From NCBI RefSeq assembly GCF_021728535.1, contig NZ_JAKKDU010000001.1, positions 124,001 through 188,000 of the forward strand: a stretch of DNA of 64,000 nt. Reading direction: 5' to 3'. Both the position numbers and the translations under genes were made by a program. The stretch's first letter is position 1. Each line of letters starts with the position of its first letter. Positions 17,770 to 25,386 of the stretch are shown here, piece after piece. The notes under the pieces were generated by a model, which worked only from the letters and a program-made list of their open reading frames with translations, did no database searches and had not been told where the DNA came from. The DNA comes from Wocania arenilitoris (GTDB lineage Bacteria > Bacteroidota > Bacteroidia > Flavobacteriales > Flavobacteriaceae).

Positions 17770-18957
17770 TTGCAAAAAACAATTTCGATAACCAGTATTG
17801 CATCCATTTCTCCATTGGGAAAATCGTTAGATGAAGTTTGGAAAAACTATCAAAGCAATCAGCATTGTATCACAGAAAAAAAGGTGGGGAATCAATCGGT
17901 TTTAGTTGCCGAAATTCCTGTTGATGCGAAACAAAATATTGAAGCTTTAAGATTATCTGATAATAAATATAAATTTTTAGACGACTCTGTTTTATATGCC
18001 ATATATGCGTCACGACAAGCCATGAAAAGTGCCAGTTGGAAAGCTTCAGATAACTTTGGCATTAACATAGGCTCCTCTCGCGGAGCAACACAACTTTTCG
18101 AAAAATATTATAAAGATTTTCTTAAAAACAACAAAGCAAAAACCTTAAGCTCACCAACTACAACTTTAGGTAATATTTCGTCTTGGGTAGCTCACGATTT
18201 ACAAACTAATGGCCCAGAAATAAGCCATTCTATAACTTGCTCGACAGCATTACACGCCATGTTAAACGGTATTGCTTGGATAAACGCTGGCATGTGCAGT
18301 AAATTTTTGGTTGGAGGAAGCGAAGCGCCTTTAACAGCTTTTACTATTGCCCAAATGCGAGCCCTAAAAATTTATACAAAAGCCAAATTAAAAAACGATT
18401 GTCATTCTGGGCTTATCGAAGAATCCTTTCCATGTCGCGCATTAGACCTCAATAAAAAACAAAACACTATGGTTTTAGGCGAAGGGGCATCAGTAGCCTG
18501 TTTAGAATCTGGCACAAAAGAAAACGCACTAGCGACCATTACAGGCATTGGTTATGCTACTGAAATTTTAGAGCATAACACCTCGATTTCTACTGATGCT
18601 AAATGCTTTCAAAAAGCGATGCGAATGGCGCTAGGAAATTTAAGCGGGAAGGACATTGATGTTGTTGTTATGCATGCTCCAGGAACTGTAAAAGGCGATC
18701 TTTCAGAATACAAAGCTATTCAATCTGTTTTTAATGAAAATATTCCTGCCTTAACAAGTAACAAATGGAAAATAGGACACACTTTTGGAGCTTCTGGGTC
18801 TTTAAATATTGAGCTAGCTGTTTTAATGTTACAGCATCAAAAATTTATTGGTATTCCATACACAGAAAATCAAAACACACCAAAAAAGATTAAACACATT
18901 ATGGTAAATGCTGTTGGTTTTGGAGGAAATGCTGTAAGTATTCTAGTTTCTAAATAA
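17770..18957 (+). CDS. Beta-ketoacyl synthase in the biotin region
   Basis: A 395-residue FabF/FabB-type condensing enzyme with TTG start (MQKTISITSIASISPLGKSL). Cys157 in SITCSTALHA, His302 in VMHAPGT and His337 in IGHTFGASGS form a full Cys-His-His triad, so it should be active. It sits between bioA and bioB; by analogy with other biotin clusters lacking bioC/bioH it may help build the pimeloyl chain, but this is inference. Residues 211-219 (CHSGLIEES) are encoded by a dispersed repeat (18400-18427), inserted just before the conserved FPCRALDLNKKQNTMVLGEG. Confidence 0.9.
   Translation: MQKTISITSIASISPLGKSLDEVWKNYQSNQHCITEKKVGNQSVLVAEIPVDAKQNIEALRLSDNKYKFLDDSVLYAIYASRQAMKSASWKASDNFGINIGSSRGATQLFEKYYKDFLKNNKAKTLSSPTTTLGNISSWVAHDLQTNGPEISHSITCSTALHAMLNGIAWINAGMCSKFLVGGSEAPLTAFTIAQMRALKIYTKAKLKNDCHSGLIEESFPCRALDLNKKQNTMVLGEGASVACLESGTKENALATITGIGYATEILEHNTSISTDAKCFQKAMRMALGNLSGKDIDVVVMHAPGTVKGDLSEYKAIQSVFNENIPALTSNKWKIGHTFGASGSLNIELAVLMLQHQKFIGIPYTENQNTPKKIKHIMVNAVGFGGNAVSILVSK
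18400..18427. repeat. Dispersed repeat piece inside the ketosynthase gene
   Basis: TGTCATTCTGGGCTTATCGA, followed by AGAATCC, resembles the ends of the intergenic MITE-like elements at 39436 and 45289 (GTCATTCTGAGC then GAGAATCT). Here it is in frame in a protein gene. Confidence 0.6.
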
Positions 18958-18961
18958 GAAG

Positions 18962-19887
18962 TTATTTTTTATCAATTTCACTTAAAATTCTTTCACATAG
19001 GCGATGTGTTTCTCTAATATCTTCAATCCTACTAGCGTTAAACACTTCTTCATTTAAAGCTTTTAGCCAATTTTCAATCAAACCTACAAAACCTCTCTTG
19101 TACAAAGTACTATCCCAATTATCAAATCCTATTGATTATGATATGCTATTTTTGTAATGAATTCCAGAAACCAATTCTTCAATTTGCCATTTGTTATTTT
19201 TAGAATAGAATTCAACGCGCTCTTCTGTAATACCACTAATTCGGTTCATAGAACCAATCAATAATGTTCCGTTTTGTTACCATTGTATCTGAATACTTTC
19301 TAAAGAGTCATTATTTTTTTTTGAAAATACTTAAAGATTTTCAATAAATCCCTCACCTAAAAAACGAAGGCTATCAACTACATGAATAAAGTCATCAAAA
19401 ATAAATACACGTGGTTTATCTGGTAAGTTAACTCTATTTTTTTGCCAAGAAATTTGAATTGGTTCTTCTTCATTTTTTAAAGATGAAATTAACGGTGCAA
19501 ATCTTCTATTAAACCCTAAATGCAGCAATACTTTATTTTCCGTTGCTGTAGTTAACAATAATTCTGTTTCTCTTAGTATGTATAGCAAAGTGGTTTATCA
19601 ACAAATACTGGAATACCAGCACTCAAAAATTTTGAAACCAATTGAAAATGACTTTCTGTTGTGGTGTGTATCATAACTGCATCAGGTTTATTTTCAATCA
19701 ACTTATCTCTATCTAAATAAGCTTCATCAATTCTATATTGCGTTTTTAATTTGTTTAAAACATCCTTATTTCTTGTACAAAGAACTGGTATTATTTTCGG
19801 GTGATTGGCAACAATAGGTAAATATGTTTTCCTAGCAATATCACCTAAACCAATTAGTGCTATTCTCTTTTTTTGTGAATTATTCAT
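18962..19887 (-). pseudogene. Decayed Gfo/Idh/MocA oxidoreductase
   Basis: The N-terminus (19887 down to 19573) encodes a Rossmann fold (RIALIGLGDIARKTYLPIVA), and the motif PVFVDKPLCY with the family's Lys. A frameshift near 19585 follows, then a second frame (GFNRRFAPLI, DDFIHVVDSLRFLGEG) ending in TAA at 19331. The C-terminal part is still readable to 18962 (SMNRISGITEERVEFYSKNN; GFVGLIENWLKALNEEVFN) but has at least two more in-frame stops. Four lesions mean it is dead. An intact relative lies at 49281. Confidence 0.85.
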
Positions 19888-19905
19888 CGGTCTAATTTAA
19901 GGTTT

Positions 19906-20586
19906 TTAACTCAAATTAAGCCGTTTAAAAAAAGCGTCCTTATAATTATTACTGATGGGAATTTTATATGAATTAATACATACCTGATTATTCTCAATTT
20001 TATCAATATTTGAAACATTTATCAAATAAGACTGGTGTACTCTCATAAACGCTGAGGCAGGCAGTTTTTCAATTATTTCTTTAAAAGTCATTCTTGGTGA
20101 ATACACTTTTTCTTTTGTAGTAATATCTAAATAATTACCAGATCCTTTTATAAACAAAATACTGCGATATTCTAGTTTTATGTTTTTAAATCCATCTTTG
20201 ATAAAAAAGAATGTATCTAATTTTTTTTGAGAAGCAATACGTTGTGCAGCTTTGTTAATAGCTACATGAAATCTATCAAATTCAAAGGGCTTCAATAGAT
20301 AATCAATGGCATTGTAGTCGTAGCTTTCAATTGCAAATTCTGTGTAAGCGGTAGTGAAAATAACGTTTGGTTTTAAATTAAGGTTCTCTAATAATTCTAA
20401 ACCAGACATGTGCGGTATATTAATATCAAGAAAAATTAAATCGACAGGATTTTGTTTTAAAAAAGCAAGTGCGTCCTTTGAATTATAAAAAACCGAAACC
20501 AATTCTAAGTTATCAATTTTTGATGTATGATGCTGAATGACTTGTATCGCTTTTGGTTCATCATCTATAGCTATGGCTCTAATCAT
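19906..20586 (-). CDS. LytTR-type response regulator
   Basis: A 226-residue two-domain regulator. Receiver domain at 1-120 with the phosphoacceptor Asp54 (LIFLDINIPH), acid pair DDE at 8-10, Thr in TTAYTEFAIESY and Lys in YLLKPFEFD. LytTR DNA-binding domain at 130-226 (YLDITTKEKVYSPRMTFKEI ... FMRVHQSYLINVSNI). It follows the sensor kinase gene by two bases, so the two form a LytS/LytR-like pair. The target genes are not evident; the pair sits between the ketosynthase and bioB on the other strand. Confidence 0.95.
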   Translation of the reverse strand: MIRAIAIDDEPKAIQVIQHHTSKIDNLELVSVFYNSKDALAFLKQNPVDLIFLDINIPHMSGLELLENLNLKPNVIFTTAYTEFAIESYDYNAIDYLLKPFEFDRFHVAINKAAQRIASQKKLDTFFFIKDGFKNIKLEYRSILFIKGSGNYLDITTKEKVYSPRMTFKEIIEKLPASAFMRVHQSYLINVSNIDKIENNQVCINSYKIPISNNYKDAFFKRLNLS

Positions 20587-20588
20587 CG

Positions 20589-22016
20589 TTACTTAATCGT
20601 AATATTTATTTTTACTGAAAAGATATTGTTTTCTTTTTTAACTTCAAACGTATGTTTTTTAGGATATACTAATCCCAATCGTTCTTTAGCGTTTTTTATC
20701 CCAATTCCGAAACCTTGTTCTTTATAATAGGTTTTAAAATTTTCATCATAACTATTCATACATTTAAAATCAATAGTGTTTTCATCGCAAATCACAGATA
20801 CAAATAGTTTAGATTTTTTTGAAGAATCTATCCCGTATTTAAAAGCATTTTCTACAAACGGGATTAACAAACCAGGGCTTATTTTATGGCTCTCAATAAC
20901 ATTAAATTTGGTTTCAATTTCTGGCTCTACAGCACATCGTAATTTTTGAATAGTAATGTAATCTTGCAAGTATTTAATTTCGTTTTCCAACGGAATAAAA
21001 TCTTTATTAATATCCTCTTGCATATACCTAATTAAACTTGCTAATTTTGCAGTGCTTTCTGCTGTTTTAGGTGCGTTTTCTTCTAAAGCTGTGCTATATA
21101 ATGTGTTAAGCGTATTGAATAAAAAATGTGGATTGACTTGCGATTTTAGGAGTTTTAATTCTGAGTCTTTAGCTCCTATTTGCAGATTTTTTTCTTTAAT
21201 TTTTAATCTTAAATAACCATAAATAAAAGAAACTATATAGAGTAAAAAATATATTGGAATCAACCTAAAAAATAACGGGTAAATCCGAGAAAGAAGATTA
21301 TAATTATAAATAAAATCCAACAACACAATAGCTAGTGCATTTACTATAACAAAAGACAAAAAAGAAAGAAAGGAATATTTTAAAAGACTCTTTTTCTTTA
21401 ATAAAAGTGGTGTTAAATAAAAAGTGTTTAAGTAAAAGAATACTATATATACAGATATAAATGCAATTACTCCTATTTCTATTTTGCGAGGCATAATTAA
21501 TGCATAAAAATAAATTAAAGCAATAACGGTGCTATTGAAAATCAAATCAAAACGCTTAACTGCAAACACTCTTTTTAAAATCTTAATATCAATAACCAAA
21601 AGCGCATATATTAAGCCCATAACTCCCATAGGGATTAATGTCAATGATGAATTAAGTACATATTCAAGTGTAAAATATTCTAACGGTTCAGTAGAAATTC
21701 CTTTATTAATCATCATTGAACTACTTCTTCGTATAACTCGTATCCATCCTAAAAAAATAGAATAAAAAATTATGAACATAATGGCTATGTATAAATACTT
21801 TTTCCAATTATTAAATAATAAAGGAATAATTATTAGTGCCAGAATGTAAATTGTTAAAACAAAAAACAAGGTGTCATAAAAACCTCCTTGAAATAAAGTT
21901 CGACCAGATTTTTGTATGCCAACTAATGTTATTACAATGCTAAAAACACAAAGAGCAAATACTATAGAGTGTATCATGATTTTGTATTTCTGTGTAAAAA
22001 AGGTTTTAAACTTCAT
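20589..22016 (-). CDS. LytS-like membrane sensor histidine kinase
   Basis: A 475-residue kinase of the His_kinase (PF06580) class. About eight hydrophobic segments in the first 270 residues form a membrane sensor part without a recognised ligand domain. After a short coiled coil (KIKEKNLQIGAKDSELKLLK) the H-box is SQVNPHFLFNTLNTLYS with His297, and the N-box is PFVENAFKYGI; the C-terminal G-box is GFGIGIKNAKERLGL. Partner of the LytTR regulator directly downstream. The signal it senses cannot be told from sequence. Confidence 0.93.
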   Translation of the reverse strand: MKFKTFFTQKYKIMIHSIVFALCVFSIVITLVGIQKSGRTLFQGGFYDTLFFVLTIYILALIIIPLLFNNWKKYLYIAIMFIIFYSIFLGWIRVIRRSSSMMINKGISTEPLEYFTLEYVLNSSLTLIPMGVMGLIYALLVIDIKILKRVFAVKRFDLIFNSTVIALIYFYALIMPRKIEIGVIAFISVYIVFFYLNTFYLTPLLLKKKSLLKYSFLSFLSFVIVNALAIVLLDFIYNYNLLSRIYPLFFRLIPIYFLLYIVSFIYGYLRLKIKEKNLQIGAKDSELKLLKSQVNPHFLFNTLNTLYSTALEENAPKTAESTAKLASLIRYMQEDINKDFIPLENEIKYLQDYITIQKLRCAVEPEIETKFNVIESHKISPGLLIPFVENAFKYGIDSSKKSKLFVSVICDENTIDFKCMNSYDENFKTYYKEQGFGIGIKNAKERLGLVYPKKHTFEVKKENNIFSVKINITIK

Positions 22017-22156
22017 ATTTTAATATTTTCAAGTAAAACTAAATCCACATAAAAACTTTATAAAAAGAATGTTACGTATTCCATAATTCATGTTATAAAA
22101 GTAGGTTTTAATGTGAAATTAATATTCCTTTTTTTAACTATCTTAGGCATTATAAT

Positions 22157-22164
22157 TACTTTTG
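22157..22164 (+). promoter_or_regulatory. -7 promoter box TACTTTTG for bioB
   Basis: Matches TAnnTTTG; the ATG of bioB is 19 bases downstream. bioB is thus a separate unit, divergent from the two-component pair. Confidence 0.6.
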
Positions 22165-22183
22165 TAAAAACTTCATCAATATA

Positions 22184-23281
22184 ATGAGCCAAACAAGACA
22201 CAACTGGACTAAACAAGAAATTCTAGATATATACAACAAACCTTTAATGGAGTTGCTTTATGAAGCCGCTACAATTCATAGAAAAAACCATGACCCAAAT
22301 GTGGTGCAGGTTTCTACATTGTTATCTATTAAAACTGGTGGTTGTTCTGAAGATTGCGGGTATTGCCCTCAAGCAGCACGTTACCACACCAATATAGAAG
22401 GCAACGATTTAATGACTGTACAACAAGTAAAGGCTCAAGCTTTACGTGCAAAATCTACGGGAAGTTCACGCGTTTGTATGGGTGCTGCATGGCGTAATGT
22501 AAAAGACGGCGAAGAATTTGACCAAGTTTTAGAAATGGTACGTACCATAAACAAATTAGACATGGAAGTTTGTTGTACTTTGGGTATGATTACCGAAAAC
22601 CAAGCACAACGTCTTGCAGAAGCTGGTTTATATGCTTACAATCATAATTTAGATTCTTCAGAAGAATATTATAAAGAAGTGATATCTACGCGTGGTTATC
22701 AAGACCGATTAGATACTATTGATAATGTGCGTAAAACCAATGTAACCGTTTGTAGCGGTGGTATTATTGGGATGGGCGAAAACGTTGAAGACAGAGCTGG
22801 TATGTTGGTAGCATTATCAACCTTAAATCCGCAACCAGAATCGACACCTATTAATGCTTTAGTTGCTGTTGAAGGCACGCCATTGGAAGATCAAAAACCG
22901 GTTTCTATTTGGGAAATGATTAGAATGGTAGCTACTACGCGTATTGTAATGCCAGAAACGCAAGTGCGTTTAAGTGCTGGACGAACACAAATGACTCGCG
23001 AAGGACAAGCTATGTGCTTTTTTGCTGGTGCAAATTCTATTTTTGCTGGCGATAAACTTTTAACAACACCAAACCCTGATGTAAATGAGGATATGGAAAT
23101 GTTTAAAATGCTAGGTTTAAATCCGCAAAAGCCATTTACTAAAAAGGTACAGCCACAAACGGTTGAAGCTGCCGAATCTCAGTTTGAAGCTTTAGGCGAA
23201 AAACCTAAATGGACAAGACCTGAACATACTATTGAGCGCAACGAAGCTGCAAAAACTAAGGCTAAATTGGTTAAAAATTAA
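22184..23281 (+). CDS. bioB: Biotin synthase
   Basis: Radical SAM enzyme that inserts sulfur into dethiobiotin. The 365 residues carry the CxxxCxxC motif as Cys54, Cys58 and Cys61 in GGCSEDCGYCPQ, further ligands of the [2Fe-2S] cluster (Cys in SRVCMGAAWR and EVCCTLGM, and Arg in RLSAGRTQM), and the motif YNHNLDSS. The C-terminus has an extra charged tail of about 35 residues (RPEHTIERNEAAKTKAK). It lies apart from the bioF-bioA group with a dead gene and a two-component system between. Confidence 0.98.
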   Translation: MSQTRHNWTKQEILDIYNKPLMELLYEAATIHRKNHDPNVVQVSTLLSIKTGGCSEDCGYCPQAARYHTNIEGNDLMTVQQVKAQALRAKSTGSSRVCMGAAWRNVKDGEEFDQVLEMVRTINKLDMEVCCTLGMITENQAQRLAEAGLYAYNHNLDSSEEYYKEVISTRGYQDRLDTIDNVRKTNVTVCSGGIIGMGENVEDRAGMLVALSTLNPQPESTPINALVAVEGTPLEDQKPVSIWEMIRMVATTRIVMPETQVRLSAGRTQMTREGQAMCFFAGANSIFAGDKLLTTPNPDVNEDMEMFKMLGLNPQKPFTKKVQPQTVEAAESQFEALGEKPKWTRPEHTIERNEAAKTKAKLVKN

Positions 23282-23298
23282 CCAAAACTTGAGAGAAA

Positions 23299-23316
23299 CG
23301 ACCTTAGGGAACGCTC
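23299..23316. repeat. Short piece of the GAGCGTT repeat, reversed
   Basis: Read on the minus strand it is GAGCGTTCCCTAAGGTCG, matching the start of the repeat family at 5420 and 40008. Confidence 0.5.
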
Positions 23317-23348
23317 AAAACACTATTTTAATTTTAACAACGTTTTTT

Positions 23349-23356
23349 TAACTTTG
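23349..23356 (+). promoter_or_regulatory. -7 promoter box TAACTTTG
   Basis: Fits TAnnTTTG, 20 bases before the TTG start of the cupin gene at 23377. Confidence 0.55.
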
Positions 23357-23376
23357 ATTTAATAAAAAGTTAAGCA

Positions 23377-24237
23377 TTGGAACTAAATTTACAAGATATT
23401 CCGCGTGTAAAAACGATTACTAAACAAGATTTTTTAAAACACTATTTTAAACCACAAAAACCTGTGGTTATTGAGCGTTTTATTGATGATTGGCCGGCTT
23501 ATACTAAATGGAATTTAGATTATATGAAAACCGTTGCTGGCAATATAACAGTGCCGTTATACGATGATAGACCAGTAGATTATAAAGATGGTTTTAATGA
23601 GCCACATGCCAAAATGAAAATGAGTGAGTATGTAGATTTATTAAAACGCGAACCCACAAAATTTAGAATTTTTTTGTGGAATATTTTAAAAGAAGTACCC
23701 AAATTACAAAAGGATTTTAGTTACCCAGATTTTGGATTACGACTTATGAAAGGTTTACCTATGCTGTTTTTTGGTGGAAGAGATTCGTATACTTTTATGC
23801 ATTACGATATTGATTTGGCAAATATTTTTCATTTTCATTTTGAGGGTAAAAAACAATGCATTTTGTTTGACCAAAAACAGAATAAGTACCTATATAAAAT
23901 ACCCCATTCTTTAATTACTCGAGAGGATATAGATTTTTCGAATCCAGATTTAAAAAAATGGCCTGCTTTAAAAAATGCAAAAGGATGGGTTTGCGAACTC
24001 AACCATGGTGAGATTCTTTATATGCCAGAAGGCTACTGGCATTATATGCATTATATAACCCCTGGGTTTTCTATGAGTTTACGAGGTATTGCTAGAAACC
24101 CTAAAAATTTAAGTAAAGCCATTTACAACGTTTTTATTATGCGAAGTTTAGATAACATTATGCGCCGTATTAAAGGACAAAAATGGATTGATTGGAAAAA
24201 TGAACAAGCGATAATTAGAACTAAAAAAGCTTCTTAA
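23377..24237 (+). CDS. Cupin-like (JmjC-type, cupin_8) protein
   Basis: A 286-residue protein with TTG start, of the 2-oxoglutarate/Fe(II) oxygenase cupin_8 family. The metal triad appears as His142 and Asp144 in FMHYDID and His222 in GYWHYMHYI; KPVVIERFIDDWPA near the start is typical of the group, and Lys in RGIARNPKNL may bind the co-substrate. Related enzymes hydroxylate protein side chains; the target here is unknown. It has its own promoter after bioB. All catalytic residues are kept, so it is probably active. Confidence 0.85.
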   Translation: MELNLQDIPRVKTITKQDFLKHYFKPQKPVVIERFIDDWPAYTKWNLDYMKTVAGNITVPLYDDRPVDYKDGFNEPHAKMKMSEYVDLLKREPTKFRIFLWNILKEVPKLQKDFSYPDFGLRLMKGLPMLFFGGRDSYTFMHYDIDLANIFHFHFEGKKQCILFDQKQNKYLYKIPHSLITREDIDFSNPDLKKWPALKNAKGWVCELNHGEILYMPEGYWHYMHYITPGFSMSLRGIARNPKNLSKAIYNVFIMRSLDNIMRRIKGQKWIDWKNEQAIIRTKKAS

Positions 24238-24268
24238 TTTTTTATTGTTATAGTTGTTAAACTTGTAA

Positions 24269-24276
24269 TATATTTG
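24269..24276 (+). promoter_or_regulatory. -7 promoter box TATATTTG
   Basis: Exact TAnnTTTG match, 32 bases before the ATG of the outer-membrane protein gene at 24309. Confidence 0.65.
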
Positions 24277-24308
24277 CGCCTTAATTTTAAAACTCAAAAC
24301 TCAAATCT

Positions 24309-24800
24309 ATGAAAAAATTAATTTTTGTTTTTAGTATATTAAGTGTTTCGCTTGTCAATGCACAGGCATACATTGGTAAAAATGACAATAAATTTCAAGT
24401 TGGTGCTAATTTACAAAACAATGGTACAGGGCTTAACGTAAGTTACGATTATGGTGTTGGAGAAAATATTTCGTTTGGTTTTTCATCAACTTATTTATTA
24501 GGTGTTGAAGACCTTATCAATGTTGATTTTGGAGATCGTTTTGATATTAGAGCTCGTTTTAATGCCAACCTTGGTAATGTTATAAATATTGATGAAAATT
24601 TTGATGTTTACCCTGGATTAAGTTTTGGACTTAGAAACTTTGGAGGCCACATAGGTATGCGATACTTTTTCTCTGATGGCTTTGGTATTTATACAGAATT
24701 TAATACGCCTTTGGCAAAATATAAAACAGGCGTTTTAACACCTGCTGAAAAATTACACAATCAGTTTACTGTAAACTTAGGTGCATCGTTTAATTTATAG
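24309..24800 (+). CDS. Small outer-membrane beta-barrel protein (DUF6646-like)
   Basis: A 163-residue exported protein: signal peptide MKKLIFVFSILSVSLVNAQA with cleavage after NAQ or AQA. The rest alternates polar and hydrophobic residues in short beta strands (NGTGLNVSYDYGVGENISFG; NFGGHIGMRYFFSDGFGIY) and ends in Phe-Asn-Leu, as expected of an eight-stranded barrel. I recall this as the DUF6646 family of Flavobacteriaceae. The function is unknown. A strong shared terminator follows. Confidence 0.82.
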   Translation: MKKLIFVFSILSVSLVNAQAYIGKNDNKFQVGANLQNNGTGLNVSYDYGVGENISFGFSSTYLLGVEDLINVDFGDRFDIRARFNANLGNVINIDENFDVYPGLSFGLRNFGGHIGMRYFFSDGFGIYTEFNTPLAKYKTGVLTPAEKLHNQFTVNLGASFNL

Positions 24801-24814
24801 GCTTTTGGTTAAAT

Positions 24815-24854
24815 AAAACACCATTAACTTTTTAAAGTTAATGGTGTTTTATTT
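24815..24854. terminator. Bidirectional terminator between the barrel gene and recX
   Basis: AACACCATTAACTT pairs with AAGTTAATGGTGTT over a loop of about five bases, with A before and T after the stem. It serves both convergent genes. Confidence 0.88.
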
Positions 24855-25322
24855 TATTAATTCGTTTGCTTTTTCGTACACCAAATGCGATTCCCAACCT
24901 CTATAAAGTAGATAATCGATTAATTTCTTTCTTTTTTTATATACGTTAGTTTCTTTAATGGAATTAGCTTTTTTTTCGGCTAAATTATTGAAAACTTCGA
25001 TGTAATCCGTGCTTTCTATTTCTGCAAGTGCCTGATTTATATTAACTTTGCCTATATCTTTTTTATTTAATTCATAAATTAATCGATTACGTCCCCAACG
25101 CTTAATTTTAAACTTACCGTTTACAAATGTTTTGGCAAAACGTTCTTCGTTAAGAAAGTTATGTTTTAACAAATGTACTATTATTAAATCAATAGCTTCA
25201 GGTATCATATGCATACCTTCTAGCTTTTTTCTTACTTCTTGATGGCAACGTTCTTGATACGCGCAATAATGCTCCAATTTTTTGGTAGCTTCTTCTAGCG
25301 TGTATGTTTTTTTGGAATACAT
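24849..25322 (-). CDS. recX: Recombination regulatory protein RecX
   Basis: Regulator of RecA filaments. The 157 residues show the three tandem three-helix repeats of RecX: LEHYCAYQERCHQEVRKKL, then LIIVHLLKHNFLNEERFAKT with KWGRNRLIYELNKK-like basic helix, and KKLIDYLLYRGWESHLVYE. Start at MYSKKTYTLEEA. The gene stands alone and is convergent with the barrel gene; recA is not in the window. Length and repeats are normal. Confidence 0.93.
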   Translation of the reverse strand: MYSKKTYTLEEATKKLEHYCAYQERCHQEVRKKLEGMHMIPEAIDLIIVHLLKHNFLNEERFAKTFVNGKFKIKRWGRNRLIYELNKKDIGKVNINQALAEIESTDYIEVFNNLAEKKANSIKETNVYKKRKKLIDYLLYRGWESHLVYEKANELIK

Positions 25323-25386
25323 GTTTCAAAAATAACAATTGAAAAATAATAAAAACCAAATCTTTAGATATTAAAATTTAACAGCT

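Noticed and set aside
19331-19887. Two separate small genes in place of the oxidoreductase
   Set aside because: The two frames together match one Gfo/Idh/MocA protein, and the C-terminal part continues to 18962 with more stops, so it is one dead gene.
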